DNA of 64,000 nt from Mytilus edulis (Eukaryota; Mollusca; Bivalvia; Mytilida; Mytilidae). This document shows, piece by piece, positions 25,540 through 38,091 of this stretch (the first letter of the stretch is position 1; each line of letters starts with the position of its first letter). The position numbers were made by a program, and so were the translations under genes. The stretch spans positions 55,698,830 through 55,762,829 of the forward strand of contig NC_092344.1 in assembly GCF_963676685.1 (NCBI RefSeq). Reading direction: 5' to 3'. The notes under the pieces are model-generated. The model did no database searches, had not been told where the DNA came from, and worked only from the letters and a program-made list of their open reading frames with translations.

Positions 25540-25890
25540 TATAAAAAAGAAGATATGATATGATTGCCAATGAGACAACTCTCCTGGAGAGTTTTTATGT
25601 TGTGCTATAACACCACTATTCAAGGTTTAATCCCGCCACATTTTGTATGTGCCTGTCCCAAGTCAAGGCCATTTACTAGTATTCTGGTTTGTTTTGTTGG
25701 TTCATGTCTGGCATTGTTTTTTTTCTTTTCTTTCGTAAATTGAATTGTTTCATATTTTTAATGTCGGGCCTTTTCTAGTCGACTTTATGGTATATGTTTA
25801 TCTCATGTAAACCCTTACGATTGCCTATAGTTACCTACTTCCACTTCATTTGAACTTTGGTCGTTGTCTCATTTCAAAACACTCGTTTTT
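25540..25890 (+). repeat. interspersed repeat fragments (R2-related)
   Basis: Begins with GATATGATTGCCAATGAGAC (the R2 end, inverted), then a TTTAATCCCGCCACATTTTG / TGCCTGTCCCAAGTCA block shared with 36170-36205 and 53820-53870, then ATGTCGGGCCTTTTCTAG. No coding capacity. Confidence 0.65.
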
Positions 25891-26224
25891 TTTATTTTAT
25901 TTTTCCAAAGGTCCATATTTTTATTTTGGGATTTTAAAAACTTAGTGGCCTTGAAAATTGTCAATGTTTTTAACTTTTGATAGGCCTATTAAGTTTTATG
26001 AAAAAATTGCTGTATTTGACACGAATATGTGCCACATGAAGTATAAAATGTGTATTTAAAAATAAATTAACACTAGAAAAGTAGTTTCTCTTTTGGGGAA
26101 CAATGCCCAATTTTTGGGTTAACCACAACCTGGCATGTTCATAACTCACATACATGTCATATATATCCCATAAAATACATACTTACTATCTGAATTTGAA
26201 TAAACGTTGTTATTTTATTGTAAG

Positions 26225-26815
26225 CTGTGTTGATGTTCTTGTCCCGGACAGGGGGCCCTGGTCGTGTTGGGCACGGCTTTTTGGCGCTTTTGGTCATAGT
26301 GCTCTTCGGCTTTGTACTTGTTTTGGTTTTCGTGCTTTATTCATCTGAGCGTCACTGGTATGTCTTTTGTGGACGAAGCGCACGTCTGGCGTATTAAATT
26401 TAAAACCTGGTACCTTTTGTTGGCTAGTATTTGTGTGTTTCTGTGTCCTATTTGTTCTCCCATTTATTTGTATTGTGGTCCTGTCATGTGATGTTGTCAT
26501 TTTAATGTTATATTTAACATTGCCATGGAAGCGGGAGGTTTGGCATGCCACAAAACCTGGTTCAACCCACAATTTTTTTTCTTGGGGTGTCCTGTGCCGG
26601 GTCAGAAAAATGGCCATTGTTGTATTATAGTTCGCATTCTGTGTGTGTTACATTTTCATTTTGTGTTTCTTTTTTGTCGTTGTTCTCCTCTTATATTTAA
26701 TGCGTTTCCCTCAGTTTCAGTTTGTAACCCGGATTTGTTTTTTTCTCTATCGATTTCTGAGTTTCGAACAGCGGTATACTACTGTTGCCTTTATTTGAAT
26801 CGGACAATATTGATA
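26225..26815 (+). repeat. interspersed repeat family R6, plus a short R1 core
   Basis: 26260-26420 holds an R1-like core (GCGTCACTGG, CGCACGTCTGGCGTATTAAA). From 26420 to 26815 the blocks TTGTTCTCCCATTTATTTGT, TGCCATGGAAGCGGGAGGTT, AAAATGGCCATTGTTGTATT and CGAACAGCGGTATACTACTG recur inverted at 37110-37540. Frames of 87-107 codons here belong to the repeat. Confidence 0.8.
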
Positions 26816-26924
26816 GCTTCGAAATATTCATAGATTGCTATTCAAAACATATTAACATTTGCAATTTGACCTGGCATTTTAGCTTATTCAAAAATAGATA
26901 AGTAAAATTAGGTGCAGATCTATT

Positions 26925-27080
26925 GGAAAATATGAATCGCACTGTCTGGATACCCAAAAAAGTATCTGACCTGTTCTTGATTGTATCTCGCAAAGTATGT
27001 AAATATCTACTGGTGTGGAAGAAGCGAAGTCATGTCCATTAATATAAACGTTATGATTTCAATTACCACTTAAAGTGTTT
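26925..27080 (+). repeat. local duplicate block, copy 2
   Basis: Partner of 24845-25030, with the same order of short blocks, about 75-80% alike by eye. Confidence 0.6.
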
Positions 27081-27378
27081 TGTTATCTTCTATAGTATTA
27101 TTGAGGTATTAAACCAGGGCGAAAATCACAATAAACGAAGTATATTTAAGTGTGTTATGAATTTATATGAATGTAAACGTTACTTGCTTATTATTTACAG
27201 AGCTAAATCAAATACATCTTGATTATTTTTGTGAGTCCGAATTCAGCTGTTTTCTGGTTTGATCTTCACCAGAAACGCTCAAACCCTAAACAAATATCTT
27301 ATTCATATATCGAAATATCAGTATACAACTGTGTAACTTGTCAACAATAGCCGACCAGCTGATCATTAGGAGTACATA

Positions 27379-27379
27379 A

Positions 27380-27468
<89 letters not shown>

Positions 27469-27485
27469 AAGACAGACAGACAGAC
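27379..27485. repeat. (CAGA)n tetranucleotide microsatellite
   Basis: About 107 bp of CAGA repeat with a single interrupting change (CAGAAAGA) near 27467. On the reverse strand it reads as a Leu-Ser-Val-Cys repeat frame that is not a gene. Confidence 0.97.
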
Positions 27486-28050
27486 GATTTTTTCCCATAA
27501 CAGTAATATTATCAAACCACCGTTACGGAGACCATATCGTCCGTTCATACATCATCTGAACAATAAAGCAATAATTATATAAAACTTTAATTTTGTGGTA
27601 AAATAACTTTAAATAAGCATTAAAATGAAACATGTCGTGCAGATCGAAGTTTTGATTGCTCGTTGAAAATTAAACATTGCGGATGAAATTAATAGAGTGT
27701 AAATATAGGATTTCGCTATTTTTTTTCTATAAATGAACTTTATTATATACTTAACAGAAAAAAAAATTTAAAAAAATGGGGTCACTGTTCATTTTAAAAG
27801 CTCACAATCTGCCATCGAAAGAGGGATAATTTGGAGCTTTTTCAATGATATAAACATTTTAAAAGTCATCTGGGGCCAAAATAAATTGATTTCTTTGGTT
27901 AATGTTTGTACCATATTATAAAGCAACAACTAACAGTGTAATGAATAACATTTGTAATGAAAACCAAATGTTTAAATTTTTGCTGAAATTTTTGTAATCT
28001 CGAGACTCCTTTTAAAAACTGATTTAAGAAAGAAATTCATTTTATTTCAG
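27486..28050. other. no gene recognised
   Basis: AT-rich sequence leading to the acceptor-like TTTATTTCAG at 28041-28050. Confidence 0.4.
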
Positions 28051-30888
28051 ATAATCATGTCGTCTGATTTGGGCATTGTAATTTTTGTTTTTATAGATCC
28101 TTTATTAAAAGAAGAGTATATTCCCTTCTAACAAAGATAAAATACATATTCGAAAAGCAAATATTATGAAGACGAATAACTGTTCTTCTATTGCTTTCTT
28201 TGTGTGTAAATAATTTCCTAAACGTTTTCATGATTTATATATTGCTGGTGCTTAATGTCATTTTCAGCACTGCTGATCGGCTGGAACATGGAATACTGAC
28301 AATCATCGTCAGCTAAGATCGGGGTCAAAAGCACCTGCTTCGCGCGAAATTCGAACATACAACCTCAGTGTCGACACAGGGCCCTCAGTTTTCAGATGGT
28401 ATAAGAAGTCAACTACAGTATCACTATCCTGTCAATTTGATGTTATGAGTTCGATTCCCGAACTTGGCAGGTGAACTCGACTCCAATCTTTTTTTTTATT
28501 AGAATTAAGTTTCCTTGCTCAATATGAACTGACCGCCATGAAATAGCACGAAAGCTGTCAAAGTTGTTTTCAAACTGCGATCAATCATTCAATCAGTATC
28601 GACAGATTAGTAGTCCTGATAAACTACGAAGACAACTTAGAAATTGAGATTTCTTACTTTATTATTACTATCATTATTTAATATGATTATTATGATTATT
28701 ATTATTATTGTTATTATAATTATGAATTTTGAATCGAGTTTTTTTTTTTTTGTGTGTGCATATGCGCTTAATTGAATTTAAATAGTTTTTTTTCTATATT
28801 TCGTTGATATTTTTTTTATTTCAGTCTTAGACACTTATTCATGAAAAGAAGATTTCAAAGATGGCATCAAACAAATATGATGACGACTTAAAATGAACTG
28901 GCAAAATTATACACTTATACACAGATAATTCAAGTTGAAAAAGAGAATTTGGAAACCATTAAGAATACAGAATTCCATATCCAATCTTACATTTAAAATG
29001 CTTTAAATGATCACTCTTTAAGCCGCGGAGATCATCCCAACATACAAATACCTTTCTATGACGCACGTTTAAATATTGAGAAAAATTATGGTAACCACAC
29101 GCGTATATACACGATCAATTTTAACATTATTTCTGTTAAGTTTTGGAATGATGGTGTTAGGAAGAAACTTGTTGAGGTATATTTTAGAGATCTTCAGAAA
29201 CATATTACTACAGCGAAACTTGTGTCTGAAAGAGTTGTCAAATCACTGAAAGCATTCAAACGTGACCCAACTTCATACGATGCTCTTACGCAGGATGTAG
29301 AACCCGGATGTTCCAATATTCCTGGAGATAATTGTTGTGAGAAGTTTTTGGATTACTGGCTTGTTGTTCCAAGAGTGCAATGAGATTTTTCCGATCTTCT
29401 TTATCAGATGTATACTTATGATATTTTTCATCAAGGTGTTATCCCAAAATATGTACATTTCTTTACTATACCAACAAATGTTATGCTTTAAATCATGTTT
29501 TTGGCGCAGTTTAATGTACCAACATTAGGGGAACTCCGATATGGCAATGCATTTGCAGTTAACTTTGCACTTTTATTATTTGGTTTATTAGGATTAGCGT
29601 ACATAGTTATGGGAATTCTTCGTAAAAGCTGGACGTGGGGTGTTGCAACATTTGTGGTTCTTGGATGTTTGAATATGGCGGGAAATCTATGGTATTACAG
29701 TTACCGCACAAATGGCAACCCATGGTACAACCCAACAAATCTCTATACGCATCCATTAATTTGGAGTTATGCAATTTCTTTTATACATGCTTCGTCACAT
29801 ATGATCGTTCCACAAATGCCACCAAACATAACAGGTAAACATTGTTTAACCATTCAAAATAAGTAAAGCCTTATTTTGAGCATTAAAATGTATGTGAGTA
29901 GGATAGCCTCACTCAAATTATGATTTTTTAAGAACATACACAGAACATATAAATCAGACTCAGTTCAAAAACGAGGGTTTTTCATCAGATTTTGTATAAA
30001 CTACGAATATAATCATTGGCAGAAATTGTTTTTTCCCCTTTGCATTATATTCAAATAACCGTTACATTTTAAACAAATAACAACAATTCTGGAACCCGAC
30101 AGAATAAAACCAATTAATAGTTGAAACGCGACGAATCCACTTATTGCTTGTAAGTTGACGAATTCTTCCATTAACCATTATATTAAAGAAAATCTACAAA
30201 ATTGAATATATAGTATTTAACCTAAAACGTCAATTCCACGCATATTAATTTGATGATGAGGGTGGTTTTTAACAACCTCAACTATCCATGAGGGTCAGTA
30301 GTAGTTTGACAAAATAAATATGACCCCAAAACGCCTTACAGGAACAAATATTTAACATACTTAATATTTTTGTAGAATTCATTTTGTAGTAAAATACAGT
30401 TTTGGTTAAAGCTGTTGGTCATATTTCAATACTATTTACAAGATCTCTAATCTATTGGCATATGTTGACTAATTGTCAGAAGTATAATATTCGTAAACCA
30501 ATAGATAGACAAAATTTCGTTTTAGATGCTGACGTCTGACAGACTTGTGTCATGTATGAACTGCTGAATGGTTTTATTTTGTAGATTTGAATAGTATTGC
30601 TTCTTTTTAATTTGGAACTAAAGGGGCCAAAACAGTTGTCTTACTATCATACTATCTTGATTAAAACCTATTGCATTCCTCTTACTAGTATCTACTTTTT
30701 TTACAGGTGTTCAACACTGGGAATTAATGCATATGTATTTCATGAGGAAAAGGAATGCCGCAGCTTCAACGGTTAAACATATATGCTATGTTTTCCTGTC
30801 TTTGTTACTATTTCCAATTTTGTCAGTGGCTGTTGCATGGTTTTCGTGGCCACATTTAATTGGAACGGAGATGAGGATGTTTCCTTAA
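28051..30888 (+). CDS. orphan four-helix membrane protein, about 175 aa, 3 exons
   Basis: Exons 29510-29834 and 30707-30888 are well supported: acceptor GGCGCAG|TTT, donor ACAG|GTAAAC, acceptor TTTTTTACAG|GTG, a phase-1 join, and a TAA at 30886. A tiny first exon at 28051-28077 (acceptor TTTATTTCAG, ATG at 28057 giving MSSDLGI, donor ATT|GTAATT, phase 0) joins in phase but is less certain. The joined protein has hydrophobic segments near residues 21-43, 48-70, 88-108 and 139-161. The third carries FIHASSH, and a cytoplasmic or lumenal loop carries VQHWELMH, so histidines are spaced H-x3-H and H-x4-H. Such spacing can bind metal, but no known family fits and I infer no function. A broken unrelated gene lies in the proposed first intron. 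Confidence 0.62.
28320..28575 (+). repeat. tRNA-derived SINE copies
   Basis: A B box (ATGAGTTCGATTCCC, about 28443-28457) is followed by CGACTCCAATC and the SINE core AACTGACCGCCATGAAATAG, as in the copy at 21405. Just upstream an opposite-strand B box (reverse of ATTCGAACATA, about 28350) shows that two SINE heads abut. The A box is weak. Confidence 0.65.
28861..29490 (+). pseudogene. broken gene of unknown family
   Basis: An ATG at 28861 (MASNKYDDDLK) follows an acceptor-like TTTTATTTCAG. After 11 codons the frame must shift by one base. From 28892 it then stays open to 29490 except for two in-frame stops, TAA at 28994 and TGA at 29381. The predicted segments are protein-like: IQIPFYDARLNIEKNYGNH, KFWNDGVRKKLVEVYF, KLVSERVVKSLKAFKRD and CCEKFLDYWLVVP. 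About 210 codons without an intron suggest either a single-exon gene or a processed copy. I do not recognise the family. Because the segment 28997-29380 lacks an ATG, it is easily missed by a start-to-stop search. Confidence 0.65.
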
Positions 30889-31265
30889 TCTTCATTACTT
30901 TTAATTGGAACTTGGACTTAGTGGTGTTGCATATGTGTATGGTCGGGATGCATTTAAGAAAACGAACACATTGATACGATGTCTTGCTAAAAAAAACTGT
31001 TATCATGGTATTTAAAAGAAATCAAAGATTTTACATTCTTTATAGAATATAGTTTTCACTGACAAAAAAAGGGAATTTAAAAGTTAATGTAATTTTGGTT
31101 AGACAGAAAGATAAAGGCTGGATGTGTATGGTGTTATGTTCATTGAATGGTTATGTTTCAAACAATTGATACACCTCATGTCTAAAAAATTGTAAAAAAT
31201 TATAAATCATACCAGTGCATGCTTGTTTAGAAATTATGAAAAAAAAGTATTTTGTTATTTTTTAG
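30889..31265. other. spacer between orphan exons
   Basis: AT-rich, with a polypyrimidine-poor but usable acceptor at its end. Nothing else seen. Confidence 0.4.
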
Positions 31266-31676
31266 GTTATATATATCATGGCAGGAATAGGATACAAACC
31301 AAAATGTTTTGAAAAATTCTTCCGCATTGTTGAAAAGATTGCATTGCATGGAAATCCGATCATCGACACGTTCCCTACAAATCACAAAGACATAAAAACC
31401 ACTTTACCTGCACATGTGGAAGCAATGAAGGCCAATGGGTTAGTTTCCGAAAACGCTTCCGATGGTGAGGTTTTTGCAAGTATTGTGACTTTAAAATTAG
31501 CATCAATGTATCTGAGGCGGGGAGTTCATGAATCAACTGTAAAAAGAAGAAGAAAGCCAAAAAATATAGTCAGCGAGTTGCCTATGACTTCTGAAGTTGG
31601 TGATGGATGCAAAGATTTGGAAATATTGTTAGCCGCAAGAAAGGGTTTTATAGGGAAATGCAATAAAAGTAAATAA
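31266..31676 (+). CDS. orphan C-terminal exon, 132 aa from its first ATG
   Basis: An acceptor (TATTTTTTAG) precedes GTTATATATATCATG, and the frame is open from 31266 through the TAA at 31674. The protein starts MAGIGYKPKCFEKFF, is basic (a KRRRKPK cluster near residue 95) and has no membrane segment or recognised domain. It could be a separate gene with a 5' UTR intron, or an alternative last exon of the gene upstream. A weak donor in exon 3 (TCAACG|GTTAAA, at 30771) would join it in phase. An AATAAA overlaps the stop region. Confidence 0.5.
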   Translation, partial: VIYIMAGIGYKPKCFEKFFRIVEKIALHGNPIIDTFPTNHKDIKTTLPAHVEAMKANGLVSENASDGEVFASIVTLKLASMYLRRGVHESTVKRRRKPKNIVSELPMTSEVGDGCKDLEILLAARKGFIGKCNKSK

Positions 31677-31984
31677 ATCTAAATTTATTTCAGTGGAGAC
31701 ATTTGTATGAAAAACGTTTTTTTGTCTGATTAGTTTATTTAGTGATTCATAGACATGTGATGGTATGTCAATGTATTTATAAGTGTATCATATGTCATCA
31801 TTCATTGTGTATTTTGTTTTGTAAATATAGTTCACTGGATTTGGCGATAAAAAGTTTTAATTGTCTCTTATTTTACAATTTAAGTAGTATTCTTTACCAA
31901 AACATATCATCATCATCATTCAAAACAAATTGCACTTATTTTACTGCATGGTTCCTATGCTCCATGTTTATACTCAGTGGGGAG

Positions 31985-32405
31985 TATTTTTAGTAGTCGA
32001 ACTCCTGTCAACACCGAGGTTGTGATTTGGAAACTCGCATGTGACAGGTGATATAGACTCCAATCTTAATTGACTGGGAGTGTCTGTTTTTCTACCGAAG
32101 GTTATGTGTTTTTGTTTCGAAAGGTCAAAAACATCAAACGGATGGAAAACAACTTTCATATTCCTAACTTGATATAGGCATTTTCTTATGCAGAAAATTT
32201 TGGATAACCTTGTTTTAAAACTAGCTTAACCTTTCACTTGTATGACAGTAGCAGACCAATCCATTATATTGACCAAGATGTGTGAACACAATAAACAGAC
32301 ATAAAAGGTAAATGATGTGTGAACACAATAAACAGACATAAAAGGTATAAATAGCAAATAAAGGGTACAGCAGTCAACATTGTGTTATAATCTTCATCCA
32401 TGTAA
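31985..32405 (+). repeat. SINE plus tail R5, second copy
   Basis: GATATAGACTCCAATCTTAATTGACTGGGA, split here as SINE body blocks, and TCTACCGAAGGTTATG match the copy at 21405. From 32150 the R5 tail follows (GGCATTTTCTTATG, TCCATTATATTGAC, AGTCAACATTGTGTT). A 35-bp block (GTGTGAACACAATAAACAGA) is tandemly duplicated at 32280-32345. Confidence 0.75.
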
Positions 32406-33093
32406 AGCACTGACAAGTGTTATGATGGTAGATACCCTCGGATTAACAATCTACCAACATAAGTGATGAAACGTTGGTGATTTATTTACAAACTGAAAAA
32501 CGTTTGTGCGACAGCGGCATAGTTTCACATCAATATGATCAAGAACAAATATAATTCCTTACATCCTCTCAACCCAAACATTGCTATTTTTTTCTTTAAA
32601 TTGTTAACCCCAGAATTTCAGTCACGTGTATCGCGCAATTATATATCACATATATAAACATGGTGGTGTTATTGGTTGCAAACCAAGGAAATCGCAAAAA
32701 GATAAATCACATTCAAATACTAGTAGATATATCGTGCCAAATTAATCAATAAAATATACTGCAAACTTGTGTCGAAATGATATCTATGATACAACTAACC
32801 AAGACTTGGTGGATTTTATTCTTCGCTAATAATTATTTTTACATGCTTACTTTTGTGTTCATAAAGATTTTTATATCGAAATGTCAAGGCATATAAGGGT
32901 AAAAAACAAGTTACGAGAAAACGGTGTGTTTAATGTTACTCGCAAAAATTTAATGATCTAATTCGGAATGATGGGTCAATAACAAGTTAACAAAACTTTA
33001 TAAGTCTACAACTTTTTACTGATGGTCTTATATATACGTAGTATTTTCTTGACAATTAAACGGCTACAATCTAACTGATGTACACGTCTATTT
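32406..33093. other. no gene; 3' flank of GLOD5
   Basis: AT-rich, nothing recognised. Any GLOD5 3' UTR would read leftwards from 33093. Confidence 0.4.
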
Positions 33094-34919
<1,826 letters not shown>

Positions 34920-35209
34920 TCTGGGTATACTGTGTAACAATATAAAATCGAACTTTATGTATTTCATAAAATAGCAGTAATGAAATTTGGGTGCTGATTT
35001 GCAATTTTTACAAGAATTGTATGTTCTGCATTTATCAAGACAATACGATTGAGGTCACTGAAACAGGTATTATAAAAAAAAAGTGTATTCTGAATTATGA
35101 TAACAATCCCATCATATTTTTCTAACTATCCTTTACTAATATAATACAAGTCTTTGATTTCAGCATGGAAATTATTTTTATTGTCAACCTAATCATTTAA
35201 AATTAATTC
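34920..35209. other. 5' flank or first intron of GLOD5
   Basis: No further exon was recognised here. An upstream noncoding or N-terminal exon could lie beyond it. Confidence 0.4.
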
Positions 35210-36084
35210 CAATATCAGTTACCAGTATTAGGGTTAATTCGGGTTTTGTGAAATTTTTCGAAAGCCCTACAAGAACATCGCTTTCTAAAACCATAATGCC
35301 AAAATATTCAATGGAGGTGACTATAACCTTAATTACATCAACTTGGAGACAGGAAGAACAGACCTTGAAGGAAGAAACAAATCGCAAAGCAACATCTTTA
35401 TAAACACACGGACCAACTTTAACATGGAACAAATCAACAAACTTCCCACACGAAATAAATATAAGATCTCTTGATAACGTCACATCCAACACATAGCTAA
35501 AACCACCACATGTCCACTCGTTGGGAAAAGTTACCAAGACATACTATCAGTATCAAATTAAAAAACACCGAAATTTACAAGTGTTAAAAAGGTGAGTAGA
35601 TCAGCAGCATCCAACTATAAAAACAAATGGGAAGGAATCACACCAGATCTGACATCACTCAGAAACAAATTTATGTTAAAATTCGAATCAGTTAGAAATA
35701 AACACTCAGTAGAGAAAACTAGACACAGTTTAAATAGGCCATTGAAACATCACGACGTACCATGAATGACAACGGAGATCAAAAGCCACATTTGTACAAG
35801 AAAAGCAAAATATGCAAAAAAACATCACACGAAGAGGCTTCAAAGGCAACACAAGCTGGATCCGATACAAACTACACAAAAACTATTTGGACTCGCTAAA
35901 TGAAACGTTAGACAATGAAAAAAAGACAACAATATGATTTGAAAATATATAAAAAAGAAACAGGACACAATGGAAATTGGTACTCAACGTAGTATCAGCT
36001 GAAAAGGCAGAGAAGGCTCGAATGCTGAATAAACAGTTAACATAGAATTATAACAACGTTAAAACAAAACATATATCAATTTGA

Positions 36085-36484
36085 GGAAACTCACCATATT
36101 TCATCGTATGTTTTCTATGTTGTGATGTTAAGCTATTGTTTCAGAAAAAGGGAGAAGGTTTTAAAACGTTTAATCCCGCTGCAAATGTTTGCACCTGTCC
36201 TAAGTCAGGAATCTGATGAACAGTAGTTGTCGTTTGTTTATGTAATTTATACGTGTTTCTCGTTTCTCGTTTATTTTTTATATAGATTAGACCATTGTTT
36301 TTCCCGTTTGCATGGTTTTACACTAGTAATTTTGGGGCCCTTTATAGCTTGTTTTTCGGTGTGAGCCAAGGCTCGAGCTCCGTGTTGAAGGCCGTACATT
36401 GACCTATAATGGTTTACTTTTTTTTAAATTGTTATTTGGATGGAGAGTTGTCTCATTGGCACTCACACCACATCTTCCTATATC
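36085..36484 (+). repeat. interspersed repeat family R2, near-full copy inserted in the LINE
   Basis: Includes TTTAATCCCGCTGCAAATGT, TGCACCTGTCCTAAGTCAGG, GGTTTTACACTAGTAATTTT, GGGGCCCTTTATAGCTTGTT and ends TTGTCTCATTGGCACTCACA..TATATCTA. It is noncoding and inverted copies or fragments occur elsewhere in the window. It sits between the linker and the first RT block of the LINE. Confidence 0.85.
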
Positions 36485-37109
36485 TATTTATACCAATGAC
36501 GTCGAAATATGTGAAAAAGAAGAAGAAAAGTACTTGCTTAATCGACTTAATCCGGGTAAACAACCGGACCTGATAAAATATCACTAACACTACTTATAGA
36601 AGCAGTTAAAATCATTGCACCAATGCTTACAAGAATTTATCAACAGTCACTTTCTAGTAACAAAGGCCAAATCCCACAGGACTAGAAAAATGCCAAATTT
36701 GTCAAAACCATCTTACTGCAGGTCAGTGCATGTCATTTACATCAGTGTCATCAAAAGTTTTAGAACACATACTAGTAGCACAAAATATGAATTATTTAGA
36801 CAATTAAGATTATTTTTCCTCAATCAAAAAACAATATGGGTTTAGAGTAAAAAGGTAATGCGAAAGCCAACTCCGGATGACCATCGACGACATCAACAAA
36901 TGGATAAACGACAGTATCCAAGTCGACATAGCAATCCTAGTCTAAGCAAAAGCCTTTGCCAAAGTTGCTCACAAAAGGCTATCAGAGAAAATACAATATT
37001 ATGGAATTGGCGGAACAACCAGAATATGGATGAACACATTCCGCAGTTGCAGAACCCAAAAGGTAGTTTTAAAGTTTTAGATGGGGAATCTTCCATGTGT
37101 TCCTTTGTT

Positions 37110-37555
37110 AAATAAAGGCAACAGTAGTATACTGCTGTTCGAGATTCATAAATCGATTGAGAGAAAAAAACAAATCCGGGTTACAAACAAACTAATCCTG
37201 AGGGAAACACATCACATATATGAAAACTACGACACAACAGAAAAACAACACTAAAATGTAACACACACAGAAACAAACTATAATATAACAATGGCCATTT
37301 TCCTCACTTGATACAGGACATTTAAGGGGGAAAATGGTGGGTTGGACCTTTTTGTGGCTAGCCAAACCTTCTGCTTGTATGGCAATGTTACATATAGCAT
37401 TAAAATGACACTATTGCATGACAGGAATACAGTACAAATAAATGCACGAACATTCAGGACAGAGAAAAATGCAAATAAACAATGCAATATAGTACATATC
37501 GGCAACGAAACAACAGAAACACTGAAGTGAACAAAAAACAAACGACAATGTAATC
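37110..37555 (-). repeat. interspersed repeat family R6, inverted copy inserted in the LINE
   Basis: The reverse of 26420-26815: AGGCAACAGTAGTATACTGC, CAAATCCGGGTTACAAAC, ACAATGGCCATTTTCCTC, TTGTATGGCAATGTTACATA. The LINE reading frame breaks off just before and resumes just after with a GVP..TVL block, so it was inserted inside the RT domain. Its 112-codon minus frame is part of the repeat. Confidence 0.85.
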
Positions 37556-38091
37556 GGGGGTTCCCCGGGGAAACAGTACTTGAATCCGCACTATTGCTTG
37601 TGTTCACTAATAACATCAGTTACTACAAGAAGATCTTGACACACTTGTAAATTGGTCCAGTACATGGGAAATGGAATTAAACGTTTCCAATAGCACAATA
37701 ATGCAACCCACACACGAAAGATCAAGACAGAACTCACTTAAAAAATGAGAGGGAAAACTCTTGAAAAAGTTAGCTATCAACCATAGCAACAATATGAAGT
37801 GCATTTGCAGATTGACCAAACTTGCAAGAAAGCATCAAAATTGAATAACTGCTTTAGAATTTAGAATCCTCATACAAACAGACAAACATCAATAATTAGA
37901 ATCTGTCAAAAAGAACGCAGGAAGATCTGTTCTCAATAAACCACACAATTACAACTAGAGGCTCTCAAGAGCCTGTATCGCTCACCTGATTCTACTTGGG
38001 TTTTTGAAATCATATGAAAAAATATAAAATTTGGCTAAAAGTGACAACACAACCTCATTGATAAGGAAAGGAACATGTTTAATTTCATTCA

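Noticed and set aside
26294-26833. Overlapping frames of 87-107 codons on both strands
   Set aside because: They fall inside the R6 repeat, which recurs inverted at 37110-37555 with its own frames.
27286-27548. Cysteine/leucine/serine-repeat reading frames
   Set aside because: They are the reverse-strand translation of the CAGA microsatellite.
35193-35537. 114-codon minus frame
   Set aside because: It is antisense to the endonuclease part of a LINE read on the plus strand.
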